Below the pieces are notes generated by a model. It saw only the letters and a program-made list of their open reading frames with translations, was not told where the DNA came from and searched no databases. From contig NC_014720.1 of NCBI RefSeq assembly GCF_000166775.1, positions 583,501 through 647,500 on the forward strand: a stretch of DNA of 64,000 bases, read 5' to 3'. The stretch comes from Caldicellulosiruptor kronotskyensis 2002. GTDB taxonomy: Bacteria; Bacillota; Thermoanaerobacteria; Caldicellulosiruptorales; Caldicellulosiruptoraceae. This document shows positions 9,531 to 18,260 of this stretch, in pieces (position 1 is the first letter of the stretch; the number at the start of each line of letters is the position of its first letter). A program made the translations under genes and the position numbers.

Positions 9531-9893
9531 ATGACAGTAAATAATAATATAAAAGGTATTACTGGTGGGAAACTTGAAGGTTTTGTTTCAACTAATCCAA
9601 AGAAAGCAACAGAAAGTTTTGCAAGTATTTTTTCTCAAACGCTTAAAATCTCAAAACATGCAAGCGAAAGGTTAAAATTTCAGAATATAAATTTGGATGA
9701 GGTTACCTTAAGCAAGCTTGAAGAGGCTGTGAAGAAGGCTGAGCAAAAAGGTCTTAAAAATGATGTACTGGTTTTAGATGGGAACAAGGCGTATATAGTA
9801 AATATTAAAAACAAGGTTGTTGTGACTGTAAAAGATGTGTCAGGCTTGAAAGATAACATATTCACAAATATTGATGGTGTGCTGATGATTTAA
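9531..9893 (+). CDS. Flagellar operon protein of TIGR02530 type
   Basis: This small soluble protein (about 120 residues) contains ISKHASERLKFQNINL and a segment ending VLVLDGNKAYIVNIKNKVVVT, the pattern of the uncharacterised TIGR02530 flagellar operon family found between flgD and flgE in many Firmicutes. Its function is unknown. An ATG at 9522 overlaps the flgD stop, but it lies only 1 nt from the AAGGGAG SD. The ATG at 9531 has 10 nt spacing and is preferred. Confidence 0.8.
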   Translation: MTVNNNIKGITGGKLEGFVSTNPKKATESFASIFSQTLKISKHASERLKFQNINLDEVTLSKLEEAVKKAEQKGLKNDVLVLDGNKAYIVNIKNKVVVTVKDVSGLKDNIFTNIDGVLMI

Positions 9894-9972
9894 AATTGAC
9901 AATGGGGGATGGACCTGAAAAGTAGGAGGTCCCCCAATTAAAGGGCCTTTCTGACTGACAGAAGGAAGGCCC
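9894..9972 (+). ncRNA. Tandem RNA hairpins in the flgE leader
   Basis: Two GC-rich hairpins sit back to back in an otherwise AT-rich gap. Hairpin A pairs GGACCT (9911-9916) with AGGTCC (9927-9932), extended by GGG (9906-9908) with CCC (9933-9935) and by AATTG (9894-9898) with CAATT (9935-9939, sharing one base). Hairpin B pairs GGGCCT and TTCTG (9943-9953) with CAGAA and AGGCCC (9959-9972), leaving a 3-nt bulge. Neither is followed by a T run, so this is not an ordinary terminator. A role in mRNA processing, stability or translation of flgE is inferred. Confidence 0.5.
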
Positions 9973-10019
9973 ACAAAAAGGATGCAATTTCAGATGAAAA
10001 GGGGGATTTTATTAAAGCC

Positions 10020-11486
10020 ATGATGAGGTCAATGTTTTCATCTATCTCTGCCCTCCGCGCTCACCAGACAAGAATGGACGTTATTGGTGATAACATCGCC
10101 AATGTAAATACAGTGGGGTTTAAGTCAAGCAGAGTGACATTTGCCTCTGTATTTGCTTCTGTTTTAAAATCAGCGTCAGCACCAGATACAGCGTCAGGTC
10201 GAGGCGGGTCAAACCCTATGCAGATTGGTCTTGGTGTGTCGGTTGCCTCTGTTGATATGAACATGACAAGAGGAAGCCTTCAGAGAACAGATAATCCAAC
10301 AGACCTTGCAATTGAAGGTGATGGATTTTTTGTTGTGGGAGGGGACGGGAAAGCTCCGCGATTCACCAGAGCGGGGAATTTCAGTTTAGACAAGATGGGG
10401 AATTTAGTGACAGCAACAGGATTAAATGTTCTGGGATGGATGTATGACCCTGTAAACAATCAAATTGATACAACAAAATCGCCTTCAAAGATCAACATAC
10501 TTGCATTTCCAACTTTACCTCCAAAGGCAACAGATAAGATTAGTTTTGACGGGAACCTAAGCGCGGATACAAAAATATATTCAGGTCAAATAACAAAATT
10601 TGAAGATTTATTGAACGTGCCTGCCGATAGCAAATATTCAACAAGTTTTAAGATTTTCGATTCACAGGGCAAAGAACACACGTTACAGCTCACTTTTATA
10701 AAAACAGGCGATAACACATGGGAATGGTTTGTGGATGCTCCGAGGGTAAAGAAGAATATAGGTACTGCCCAAAATCCACAAGAAGCGTATGTATATGTTG
10801 ATGATATGATAGAGGCAAACAATGACTATGACAACTTTATTGCAAGAGGAACAATAACATTTGGACAAGCAGGAAAGGTGCTTGATGATGAAAATACACC
10901 TGATGTAGAAGGAATTGCTATAACAGGTGGAAGGTTTATTAATACACAAGACGGTACATTTACAATTAATTTCAAGAACAGTGTTGTGAATCCTGTTACA
11001 TTAAAAGTTAATAGTTCTCAATTTGATGTGAATGATGCCACAAACATTGCCTTTTTCTTGAAGAATATAACTCAATTTGGTAATATGGAAAGTTCAATAA
11101 GAGTTGCGCAGATGACAGGGTACAGTGCAGGAAGTCTTCAAGGATTTAACGTTGATGCATCAGGTAAGATAACAGGTGTATATTCAAATGGTTTGAACCA
11201 GCTAATTGGTCAGATTGCGATTGCAACATTTGCAAACCCTGCAGGACTTCAGCGAATAGGCGATAATCTTTATATAAACACAGTAAACTCAGGTGACCCT
11301 GAGATTGGTACACCTGGTTCTGGCTCAAGAGGTACAATATCTCAGGGAACGCTTGAGATGTCAAATGTGGACTTAGCAAAAGAATTTACAGACATGATAG
11401 TAACTCAGAGAGGGTATCAGGCAAACGCAAGGGTGATAACTGCATCAGATGAACTTTTGCAGGATTTGGTCAATATTAAAAGGTAA
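10020..11486 (+). CDS. flgE: Flagellar hook protein FlgE
   Basis: FlgE polymerises into the hook, the universal joint outside the cell. It has 488 residues. The N-terminus carries SMFSSISALRAHQTRMDVIG and NIANVNTVGFKSSRVTF. The C-terminus carries GTLEMSNVDLAKEFTDMI and QRGYQANARVITASDELLQD, the coiled-coil termini shared by axial proteins. The nearest SD (GGGGG at 10001-10005) lies 14 nt from the ATG, unusually far, and the leader is highly structured. Together with the hairpin after the gene, this suggests special control of the abundant hook subunit. Confidence 0.95.
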   Translation: MMRSMFSSISALRAHQTRMDVIGDNIANVNTVGFKSSRVTFASVFASVLKSASAPDTASGRGGSNPMQIGLGVSVASVDMNMTRGSLQRTDNPTDLAIEGDGFFVVGGDGKAPRFTRAGNFSLDKMGNLVTATGLNVLGWMYDPVNNQIDTTKSPSKINILAFPTLPPKATDKISFDGNLSADTKIYSGQITKFEDLLNVPADSKYSTSFKIFDSQGKEHTLQLTFIKTGDNTWEWFVDAPRVKKNIGTAQNPQEAYVYVDDMIEANNDYDNFIARGTITFGQAGKVLDDENTPDVEGIAITGGRFINTQDGTFTINFKNSVVNPVTLKVNSSQFDVNDATNIAFFLKNITQFGNMESSIRVAQMTGYSAGSLQGFNVDASGKITGVYSNGLNQLIGQIAIATFANPAGLQRIGDNLYINTVNSGDPEIGTPGSGSRGTISQGTLEMSNVDLAKEFTDMIVTQRGYQANARVITASDELLQDLVNIKR

Positions 11487-11499
11487 ATAAGTGAAAAGT

Positions 11500-11546
11500 A
11501 AGGGAAGGAGAAAAAGATACAGTGTAATATCTTTTCTCCTTCCCTT
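11500..11546 (+). other. Long perfect hairpin downstream of flgE
   Basis: A 19-bp stem pairs 11500-11519 with 11528-11546, with a single bulged A and an 8-nt loop. It starts 13 nt after the flgE stop. It is not directly followed by a T tract (the next bases are GCAAAAAG; a T6 run comes about 17 nt later), so read-through into flbD is plausible. It may protect the flgE mRNA from 3' exonucleases or act as a partial terminator. Confidence 0.75.
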
Positions 11547-11600
11547 GCAAAAAGACAGATGTATTTTTTCATTTCAATATCTTTAAGAGGTTGATTGTGT

Positions 11601-11828
11601 ATGATAAAATTGAGAAGGATAAACAACAAAGAGTTTGTGGTAAATGCAGATTTTATAGAGTTTGTGGAATCCACACCAGATACTGTTATAACCCTCACAA
11701 ACGGTGTAAAACTTGTTGTGAAAGAGTCTGTAGATGAAGTTATTGAAAAGGTCATTGAATATAAAAAGAGAATTTTTGAGGGTATTATATTTAATATACA
11801 ACCTATGCAAAAGGAGCATGAAGGATGA
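11601..11828 (+). CDS. flbD: Flagellar protein FlbD (SwrD family)
   Basis: This is a 75-residue protein of the FlbD/SwrD family, which in Bacillus subtilis raises motor power for swarming by an unknown mechanism. The sequence IKLRRINNKEFVVNADFIEF and TPDTVITLTNGVKLVVKESVDEV covers the whole conserved domain. ATG 11601 has AAGAGG 10 nt upstream; a TTG two codons earlier is too close to the SD. It ends in an ATGA overlap with fliL. Confidence 0.9.
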   Translation: MIKLRRINNKEFVVNADFIEFVESTPDTVITLTNGVKLVVKESVDEVIEKVIEYKKRIFEGIIFNIQPMQKEHEG

Positions 11829-12295
11829 AAGGCGAAAAGATGAACTCAATAATTCTTATTTTACTTGTTCTGCTTCTTCTAATGATGGTGGGGATGGGAA
11901 TAGGATTTTTGACTGTTGTGAAAAATCTATCACCTACTTCGTCAGCTGCAAAGACTACTACAGTTGAGAAAAAACCAGAAAAGCTTTATACATACGATGT
12001 TAACGACGGTAAAGCTCTTATGAGCAACCTGCAGGATACTCAAACAAATGCAGGAAGAATTATTAGAGTGACAGTCCAACTTGAGGTGACAGACAAGAAA
12101 CTTCCTGAGACTATGAAGGAGAAAAACATAGTAATTGCTGATATAATCGACAGTGTTTTGAGAAGCAAGACAGCAGATGAGCTTTTAAAACCTGAGGGGA
12201 AAGAAAAGGTCAGAAAAGAAATTAAAGACAGGTTAAATGAGATATTTGGGAATAAGGTATACAATGTAAACTTTGGTGAGTTTATAATCCAGTAA
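11825..12295 (+). CDS. fliL: Flagellar basal body-associated protein FliL
   Basis: FliL is a single-pass membrane protein around the stator that supports torque. It has 156 residues, with a transmembrane helix near 8-31 and a periplasmic domain holding the FliL core RVTVQLEVTDKKLPETM and ending VYNVNFGEFIIQ. The ATG overlaps the flbD stop and is preceded by AAGGAG at 8 nt. fliM follows after 22 nt. Confidence 0.92.
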   Translation: MKGEKMNSIILILLVLLLLMMVGMGIGFLTVVKNLSPTSSAAKTTTVEKKPEKLYTYDVNDGKALMSNLQDTQTNAGRIIRVTVQLEVTDKKLPETMKEKNIVIADIIDSVLRSKTADELLKPEGKEKVRKEIKDRLNEIFGNKVYNVNFGEFIIQ

Positions 12296-12317
12296 ATAAG
12301 GTGGTGAAAGTAAGAAT

Positions 12318-13307
12318 ATGGGCGATATACTGTCTCAGAGTGAAATAGATGAGCTTTTGCGTTCTCTTACATCTGGTGAACTTTCAATCGAAGAGATTCA
12401 AAAACCAAAACAAGAAAAGAATGTAAGGGTATATGATTTTAAAAGACCAAGTAAGTTTGCAAAAGACCATTTGAGGACCCTTCAAATGATATTTGAAAAC
12501 TACGCCCGGATTGTCACCACCTTTTTATCTGGGTATTTAAGGACAGTTGTTCAGATGGACGTTTTGTCGGTTGAACAACTGACATATTATGAATTCAGCA
12601 ATTCTCTTTCCAATCCAGTTGTGATGGGTATTGTAAATTTTTCGCCATTAAAAGGAAGTATTGTATTTGAGATGGCACCAGAGATTGCGTTTGCCATGAT
12701 AGATAGAGTCCTTGGAGGGTTTGGCAAAGGAATAGATAAAGTGAGAACTTTTACGGAGATCGAGCTTGCACTGATAGAAAGGCTACTTCAACAACTCATC
12801 AATTATTTCCAAGAAGCGTGGGAGAATATTGTTGATCTTAGACCACGGCTTGAAAAGATAGAAACAAATCCACAGTTTACCCAGATTGTATCACCTAATG
12901 AGACAGTAGCACTTGTTACAATTGCCATGAAAGTTGGCGAGGCAGAAGGGATGGCGAATATCTGTATTCCGCATATGGTGATAGAGCCGATAATGCCAAG
13001 GCTTTCAACAAAGTTCTGGTTTTCAACATCTGCAAAAGAGTCATCAGAGGAGACAAAAGAGTATTTACAGAAAAAAATTGAAAGAACGAGGGTTACAGTG
13101 AAAGCGGTGCTTGGCAGAACACAGATTACAGTCAGAGAATTTTTAGAGCTTCAGGTGGGTGATGTACTGAGGCTTGACAGAAGAAAGAACCAGGAGATAG
13201 AAGTTTTTGTCGGGAACAAATTAAAATTTTATGGTGTTCCAGGACGAAAAGAAGGCAGGATTGCAGTAAAGATTACACGAGTAGAAGAGGGGGAGGATTT
13301 TAGATGA
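12318..13307 (+). CDS. fliM: Flagellar motor switch protein FliM
   Basis: FliM is the C-ring switch subunit that binds phospho-CheY. It has 329 residues. The N-terminal peptide GDILSQSEIDELLRSL is the CheY-binding motif, the middle domain is CheC-like, and the C-terminal SpoA/FliN domain contains LGRTQITVREFLELQVGDVL. It overlaps fliY by 4 nt (ATGA), implying coupled synthesis of the two C-ring proteins. Confidence 0.97.
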   Translation: MGDILSQSEIDELLRSLTSGELSIEEIQKPKQEKNVRVYDFKRPSKFAKDHLRTLQMIFENYARIVTTFLSGYLRTVVQMDVLSVEQLTYYEFSNSLSNPVVMGIVNFSPLKGSIVFEMAPEIAFAMIDRVLGGFGKGIDKVRTFTEIELALIERLLQQLINYFQEAWENIVDLRPRLEKIETNPQFTQIVSPNETVALVTIAMKVGEAEGMANICIPHMVIEPIMPRLSTKFWFSTSAKESSEETKEYLQKKIERTRVTVKAVLGRTQITVREFLELQVGDVLRLDRRKNQEIEVFVGNKLKFYGVPGRKEGRIAVKITRVEEGEDFR

Positions 13308-14440
13308 GCGATTTGCTCTCTCAGGACGAAATAGACGCTCTTTTGCGGGGAATGAGCGAAACATCACCATCATCACCTACGATATCTGACCAAGACAAAG
13401 ATGTTTTAGGCGAAATTGGAAACATCTCAATGGGCACAGCAGCCACTACGTTAAGCATTTTACTGAACCAGAAGGTAAACATTACAACACCAGTTGTGAG
13501 CATTTTAAAATGGGATGAGCTTCCCAGGGAGTTTCCTGTACCATATGTTGCAATAAAGGTTGTTTACAAGGAAGGGCTTGACGGCGTAAATCTCCTCATT
13601 CTTAAAAAAGAGGATGTTGAAATTATTGCAGACCTTATGATGGGCGGTACAGGTCAAATTGAGTTTACTGATGAGCTGACAGAACTTCAGCTTTCGGCAA
13701 TACAGGAAGCAATGAACCAGATGGTGGGTTCTGCTTCCACATCGCTTTCTTCCATGCTAAATTTAAAGATTGACATAAATCCGCCCGAAGCCTTTGTGAT
13801 TGATTTTGCCCAGAATGCCGAAGAGATGATACCTGAGCTAAAAAGAGCTGACGAGATTGTCAAGGTAGCTTTTCGGATGACCATAGGAGATTTGATAGAC
13901 AGCCAGATTATGCAGTTGATACCTGTTGACTTTGCAAAACAGCTTGTGGATGCTATGCTCAAAAATACACTTGGTACACCTGCGCAGTCAGAAACATCAA
14001 CACAAACTCAGCAAGAGACTTTGAAGGAAGAGGTATTAAGACAAACTTTTTCTCAGACTACAAAGAGTCAGAAGAAAGCATCACAGCCTTCTTACACACC
14101 GCCACCACAGAGGACAGAGCAGCCGCAACAAGTTTATAATGTTTCGCCTGTGCAGTTTGAAAGTTTTGATGAGGAAGAGGAAAGAAGGTATCCTGAGAAC
14201 ATTGAACTCATTTTGGATGTGCCGCTTGAGATAACTGTCGAGCTTGGAAGGACACAGAAACTTGTAAGAGAGATTTTGGAATTTTCAACAGGGTCAATTA
14301 TTGAGCTTGAAAAGCTTGCAGGTGAGCCTGTTGACATTTTGGTAAACGGAAAAGTCATAGCAAAAGGCGAGGTTGTGGTAATTGATGAGAATTTTGGTGT
14401 GAGGATAACTGATATTGTCAACCCATCAAATAGATTATAA
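13304..14440 (+). CDS. fliY: Flagellar motor switch phosphatase FliY
   Basis: FliY is the Firmicute C-ring protein that replaces FliN and also dephosphorylates CheY-P. It has 378 residues: an N-terminal CheY-binding peptide SDLLSQDEIDALLRGM, a CheC-like domain with both phosphatase motifs intact (D-x3-E-x2-N in DVLGEIGN and S-x3-E-x2-N in SAIQEAMN), a Gln/Thr/Pro-rich linker (about 225-285), and a C-terminal FliN domain with LGRTQKLVREILEFSTGSII. It is the first of three CheC/FliY/CheX phosphatases in the window. Confidence 0.96.
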   Translation: MSDLLSQDEIDALLRGMSETSPSSPTISDQDKDVLGEIGNISMGTAATTLSILLNQKVNITTPVVSILKWDELPREFPVPYVAIKVVYKEGLDGVNLLILKKEDVEIIADLMMGGTGQIEFTDELTELQLSAIQEAMNQMVGSASTSLSSMLNLKIDINPPEAFVIDFAQNAEEMIPELKRADEIVKVAFRMTIGDLIDSQIMQLIPVDFAKQLVDAMLKNTLGTPAQSETSTQTQQETLKEEVLRQTFSQTTKSQKKASQPSYTPPPQRTEQPQQVYNVSPVQFESFDEEEERRYPENIELILDVPLEITVELGRTQKLVREILEFSTGSIIELEKLAGEPVDILVNGKVIAKGEVVVIDENFGVRITDIVNPSNRL

Positions 14441-14529
14441 AATATAAATAAGTTATTTTTTCGTGTTCAAGATTTAAACTTTAAAACTACAATTAAAAAA
14501 AAGAACTACATTGAAAAGGAGAGAGATTG

Positions 14530-14892
14530 ATGGCAAAAAGGATTCTGATAGTTGATGATGCAGCTTTTATGAGAATGATGTTAAAAGATATTATTACAAA
14601 AAACGGTTACGAGGTTGCAGGAGAGGCAGAAAACGGGGCTAAGGCTGTGGAGATGTACAAAGAACTAAAACCTGACCTTGTTATGATGGACATCACAATG
14701 CCTGAAATGGACGGGATTCAAGCTGTAAGAGAAATAAAAAAGATAGACCCACAAGCAAAAATAATCATGTGTTCTGCTATGGGTCAGCAGGCAATGGTTA
14801 TAGAATCTATTCAAGCAGGTGCACGTGATTTTATAGTAAAACCGTTCCAGGCAGAGAGAATTGTTGAAGCAATCAAAAAAGTGCTTGGGTAA
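14530..14892 (+). CDS. cheY: Chemotaxis response regulator CheY
   Basis: CheY is a single receiver domain that carries the signal from CheA to the motor switch. It has 120 residues, with the acidic pair D9-D10, phospho-acceptor D54 in VMMDITMPEMDG, the switch region CSAMGQQ, and the lysine of KPFQAE. A TTG one codon upstream is open, but ATG 14530 is 6 nt after AAGGAGAG and is preferred. The 89-bp AT-rich gap before it holds no clear terminator. Confidence 0.96.
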   Translation: MAKRILIVDDAAFMRMMLKDIITKNGYEVAGEAENGAKAVEMYKELKPDLVMMDITMPEMDGIQAVREIKKIDPQAKIIMCSAMGQQAMVIESIQAGARDFIVKPFQAERIVEAIKKVLG

Positions 14893-14924
14893 AAATAGAT
14901 TTTTGAGGAGATAAAAATATAAAA

Positions 14925-15320
14925 ATGGAACTTGGAATTAGGATAGTTTTTGCACTGGTAGTTATATGTGTTCTCATATACATTACCTACTATGTACTTA
15001 GGATTGTGAACAAAAAGATGCTTGGCAGGAAAGGGGAATACATTAAGATAGTTGACCTTCTTCCCCTTTCTCAAGATAGTATACTTGTGCTTGTTGAGAT
15101 TGGTGACAAGGTTATTTTGCTTGGTAAGACACAAAAGAGCATAACATTTTTGAAAGAGTTCAGCAAAGACCAACTGTTCAATTTAGGTGAACAACATCAC
15201 AGTTTTAAAAACATAATTGATAATCAGATAAACTCTTCTTTTGAGATGAAGAACAAGGTATTAAACCTTTACAACCTAATTAAAGACAGTGAAGGTAAAG
15301 AGGATGATGAAAAAAAATAA
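14925..15320 (+). CDS. fliO: Flagellar biosynthetic protein FliO
   Basis: FliO is a membrane protein that helps assemble the FliP ring of the export gate. It has 131 residues, with one N-terminal transmembrane helix (about 5-25) and a small cytoplasmic FliO/FliZ domain (IKIVDLLPLSQDSILVLVEI). The GAGGAG SD lies 14 nt from the ATG, which is long. Its 3' end overlaps fliP. Confidence 0.88.
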   Translation: MELGIRIVFALVVICVLIYITYYVLRIVNKKMLGRKGEYIKIVDLLPLSQDSILVLVEIGDKVILLGKTQKSITFLKEFSKDQLFNLGEQHHSFKNIIDNQINSSFEMKNKVLNLYNLIKDSEGKEDDEKK

Positions 15321-16065
15321 ATCTCTTTATATTATATCGACACTACTTTTAATTTTGATAACCACATGTACAAAAAAAGAGATAGCCTTTGCAACAGCAA
15401 GCCTTAATATAAATCTTGGTAATCCGCAAAATCCAAATGATGTATCGTCTGCCCTGCAACTTATAATATTTCTTACCATCCTAACCCTGGCACCGTCTAT
15501 TCTGATAATGATGACATCATTTACGCGCATACTTATTGTTCTTGGATTTATTCGAAATGCGCTTGGTACCCAGCAAATGCCGCCGAACCAGATTTTGATT
15601 GGGCTTGCACTGTTTTTGACCTTTTTTGTAATGGCGCCTGTGACAGATAAAATTTATACTCAGGCTTATCAGCCATACATAAATGGAAGAATAACATCCC
15701 AAGAAGCTCTCAAAAGGGCAGAAGAGCCTTTAAAGGAGTTTATGTTAAAAAATACGCGCAAAAAAGACCTTGACCTTTTTGTAAAGCTTAGCAATGTAAA
15801 TCCAAATACAAATGTAAAAGACCTTCCACTAAGAGTTGTAGTTCCTGCTTTCATAATAAGCGAGCTCAAAAGTGCGTTCGAAATGGGGTTTTTAATATAT
15901 GTGCCATTTTTAATAATTGATATGGTTGTAGCAAGTATTCTGATGTCAATGGGAATGCTTATGATTCCACCTGTTATGATATCACTACCATTCAAAATTT
16001 TGTTATTTATTTTAGTTGATGGTTGGAATTTGGTTGTAGAGTCGCTTGTGAGAAGTTTTAAATGA
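15304..16065 (+). CDS. fliP: Flagellar export gate protein FliP
   Basis: FliP forms the core pore of the flagellar type III export gate with FliQ and FliR. It has about 253 residues, with a cleavable-type signal sequence (KKNKSLYIISTLLLILIT), the conserved LTLAPSILIMMTSFTRILIV and LGTQQMPPNQILIGLALFLT segments, and C-terminal transmembrane helices with MGMLMIPPVMISLPFKIL. A GTG at 15289 extends the frame, but GAAGGT at 15291-15296 favours the ATG at 15304 or 15307. It overlaps fliO by 17 nt. Confidence 0.96.
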   Translation: MMKKNKSLYIISTLLLILITTCTKKEIAFATASLNINLGNPQNPNDVSSALQLIIFLTILTLAPSILIMMTSFTRILIVLGFIRNALGTQQMPPNQILIGLALFLTFFVMAPVTDKIYTQAYQPYINGRITSQEALKRAEEPLKEFMLKNTRKKDLDLFVKLSNVNPNTNVKDLPLRVVVPAFIISELKSAFEMGFLIYVPFLIIDMVVASILMSMGMLMIPPVMISLPFKILLFILVDGWNLVVESLVRSFK

Positions 16066-16088
16066 AAGAAAAGTGAGAAGATGTAAAG

Positions 16089-16358
16089 ATGGATACAACG
16101 GTTGTGCTTGAGATTGCAAGACAGGCAATTTTAACAGCATTTTATGTTGCGGGGCCTATTTTGCTTATATCAATGGTAGTAGGTATAGTTGTATCAATTT
16201 TGCAGGCAACTACTCAGATAAACGAACAGACACTCACTTTTGTGCCAAAACTGATTGCAATTGCACTTTCGCTTTTGATTTTCGGACAGTGGATGCTCAC
16301 AAAAGTGATAGAATTTACGAGATATTTGTGGACAAATATTAACCAGTTTGTAAAGTAA
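16089..16358 (+). CDS. fliQ: Flagellar export gate protein FliQ
   Basis: FliQ is a two-helix membrane subunit of the export gate. The 89-residue length and the sequence VSILQATTQINEQTLTFVPK, just after the first helix, are diagnostic. It lies in the fixed order fliO-fliP-fliQ-fliR. Confidence 0.96.
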   Translation: MDTTVVLEIARQAILTAFYVAGPILLISMVVGIVVSILQATTQINEQTLTFVPKLIAIALSLLIFGQWMLTKVIEFTRYLWTNINQFVK

Positions 16359-16380
16359 ATCTTTTTAAGGAAGAACTCTT

Positions 16381-17163
16381 ATGACAGATATTATTAACGC
16401 TTTTTTAAATAGTTCATATATATTTTTTCTTGTACTTGCAAGGATGAGTGGTCTTTTTATAGTCTCACCAATATTTGGTAGAAGAAATATACCTGCGTAT
16501 TTTAAAATTGGTTTTGCTTTTTTCTTAAGCTTACTTGTTGTCTCAACTTACAGATTTTCTTACAGTGCACCTTCCAATTTGCTGGAGTATATATTTGTAG
16601 TGATTAAAGAATTCATTGTTGGGCTTTTGATAGGGTATATATCATACATGATATTTTCAGCTATACTTTTGGCGGGTCAAATCATTGACAATGCAATAGG
16701 TTTTGGTATGGCAAACGTCATTGACCCTATGAGTGAGGTTCAGGTACCTCTTTTAGGAAACTTTTTATACCTTTATATGCTTGTTGTCTTTTTTGGAACA
16801 GACGCTCATCATCTTCTTATAAGAGCTGTAATTTATAGCTACAAGCTTGTACCTATTGGATATGAAGGTTTTAGAAGAGAATTTACTTGGAATTTTTTTA
16901 GATTTTTTTCAGAGCTTTTCTTGATAGGTGTTGAGATAAGCCTGCCAATTTTAATGAGCATGCTTATTGTGGACATAATTTTAGCTGTGTTGTCACGAGC
17001 AGTTCCACAGATGAATGTGTTCATGGTAGGGCTTCCTATAAAGATTGCAATTGGTTTTTTGGTGCTTGTTATAATTTTTCCTTTCATGAACAAGATGATA
17101 TTTGTACTAATTGACAAAATAGCTGTATATACTTTTGAAACCTTGAGAGGGGGCATCAGGTGA
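16381..17163 (+). CDS. fliR: Flagellar export gate protein FliR
   Basis: FliR is the single-copy export-gate subunit that completes the FliP-FliQ pore. It has 260 residues with about six hydrophobic helices; LARMSGLFIVSPIFGRRNIP near the N-terminus is characteristic. Its stop overlaps the GTG start of flhB (GTGA), so the two are coupled. Confidence 0.95.
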   Translation: MTDIINAFLNSSYIFFLVLARMSGLFIVSPIFGRRNIPAYFKIGFAFFLSLLVVSTYRFSYSAPSNLLEYIFVVIKEFIVGLLIGYISYMIFSAILLAGQIIDNAIGFGMANVIDPMSEVQVPLLGNFLYLYMLVVFFGTDAHHLLIRAVIYSYKLVPIGYEGFRREFTWNFFRFFSELFLIGVEISLPILMSMLIVDIILAVLSRAVPQMNVFMVGLPIKIAIGFLVLVIIFPFMNKMIFVLIDKIAVYTFETLRGGIR

Positions 17164-18260
17164 AGTTAAAATTTGATATCCAGTTGTTTTCTGAGGCAAG
17201 TGCTAAAACTGAAAAGGCCACCCCCCGAAAACGTCAGGAAGCAAGAAAACGTGGTATGGTAGCAAAAAGCAGAGAGGTTACCTCTGCTTTTGCTTTATTG
17301 ATAAGTGTACTTTTTTTAAAGTTTGGTTATTCTTTAATTATCGTTCCATTGCAGCAAGGAAGCAAATATTTTTTTAGCAATTTGAATTATAGTTTAGAAG
17401 ATATAAGCGATGCAAGCAAACTTTTGAGTTTTATAATTACAACTTCTTTGAAGATAGTTCTTCCATTCTGCGTTACAATTATGTTTGTGGCAGCAATTGT
17501 AGAGTGGGCACAAAGCAGTTTTCTTATTACAGGGCAGTCGCTTAAAATGAGTTTTCAAAAGATTAATCCTATTGAAGGATTTAAAAGAATATTTTCAATT
17601 AATTCGGTTGTTGAACTTATAAAGTCTGTACTAAAAGTTCTGATAATAGGATACACAGGTTATTGCTATACACAGACTTTTGCTAAAAAGCTTTTAGAGA
17701 TGTATGAGATGAATGTGTTTACAATTGTCAGGTTTTCATTTGATTCAGCTATTAATTTGATTTTATGGATGGCAGTAATGTTTTTTGGAATAGCTGTGAT
17801 AGATTTTATTTTTCAGCGCCAGCAGTATGAAAAAAAGCTAATGATGACAAAGGAAGAGGTAAAGGAAGAGTTCAAACAGACAGAAGGGAATCCCCAGATA
17901 AAGTCCAAGATAAGAGAAAGGCAGAGAAGGATTTCTCTTCAGCGTATGTTTCAGCAGCTTCCCAAGGCAGATGTTGTTATAACTAACCCGACACACTATG
18001 CGGTTGCTCTTTTATATGAACCTGAAAAATTTGACGCACCGAGAGTGATTGCAAAGGGTAAAGATTACATAGCCCAAAAGATAAAACAGGAGGCAATAAA
18101 ACACAGGATTGAAATTGTTGAAAATAGAGAGCTTGCAAGGGCTCTTTATAATATGTGTGAGGTTGGCGATTTCATTCCGCCAGAACTTTATCAGGCAGTT
18201 GCAGAAGTCTTAGCATATGTATACAGTCTTAAAAATTACCAGAAGGTGAATACAAGATGA
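17160..18260 (+). CDS. flhB: Flagellar export switch protein FlhB
   Basis: FlhB controls substrate specificity of the export gate. It has 366 residues: N-terminal KTEKATPRKRQEARKRG, four transmembrane helices, and a cytoplasmic domain with the autocleavage motif NPTH (Asn276-Pro277) in VVITNPTHYAVALLYE. Cleavage there normally accompanies the FliK-driven switch from hook to filament export. The GTG start overlaps the fliR stop and the stop overlaps the flhA ATG. Confidence 0.97.
   Translation: MKLKFDIQLFSEASAKTEKATPRKRQEARKRGMVAKSREVTSAFALLISVLFLKFGYSLIIVPLQQGSKYFFSNLNYSLEDISDASKLLSFIITTSLKIVLPFCVTIMFVAAIVEWAQSSFLITGQSLKMSFQKINPIEGFKRIFSINSVVELIKSVLKVLIIGYTGYCYTQTFAKKLLEMYEMNVFTIVRFSFDSAINLILWMAVMFFGIAVIDFIFQRQQYEKKLMMTKEEVKEEFKQTEGNPQIKSKIRERQRRISLQRMFQQLPKADVVITNPTHYAVALLYEPEKFDAPRVIAKGKDYIAQKIKQEAIKHRIEIVENRELARALYNMCEVGDFIPPELYQAVAEVLAYVYSLKNYQKVNTR

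Noticed and set aside
9894-9972. c-di-GMP riboswitch upstream of flgE
   Set aside because: I could not find the conserved core sequences of either known c-di-GMP riboswitch class, only two plain hairpins.
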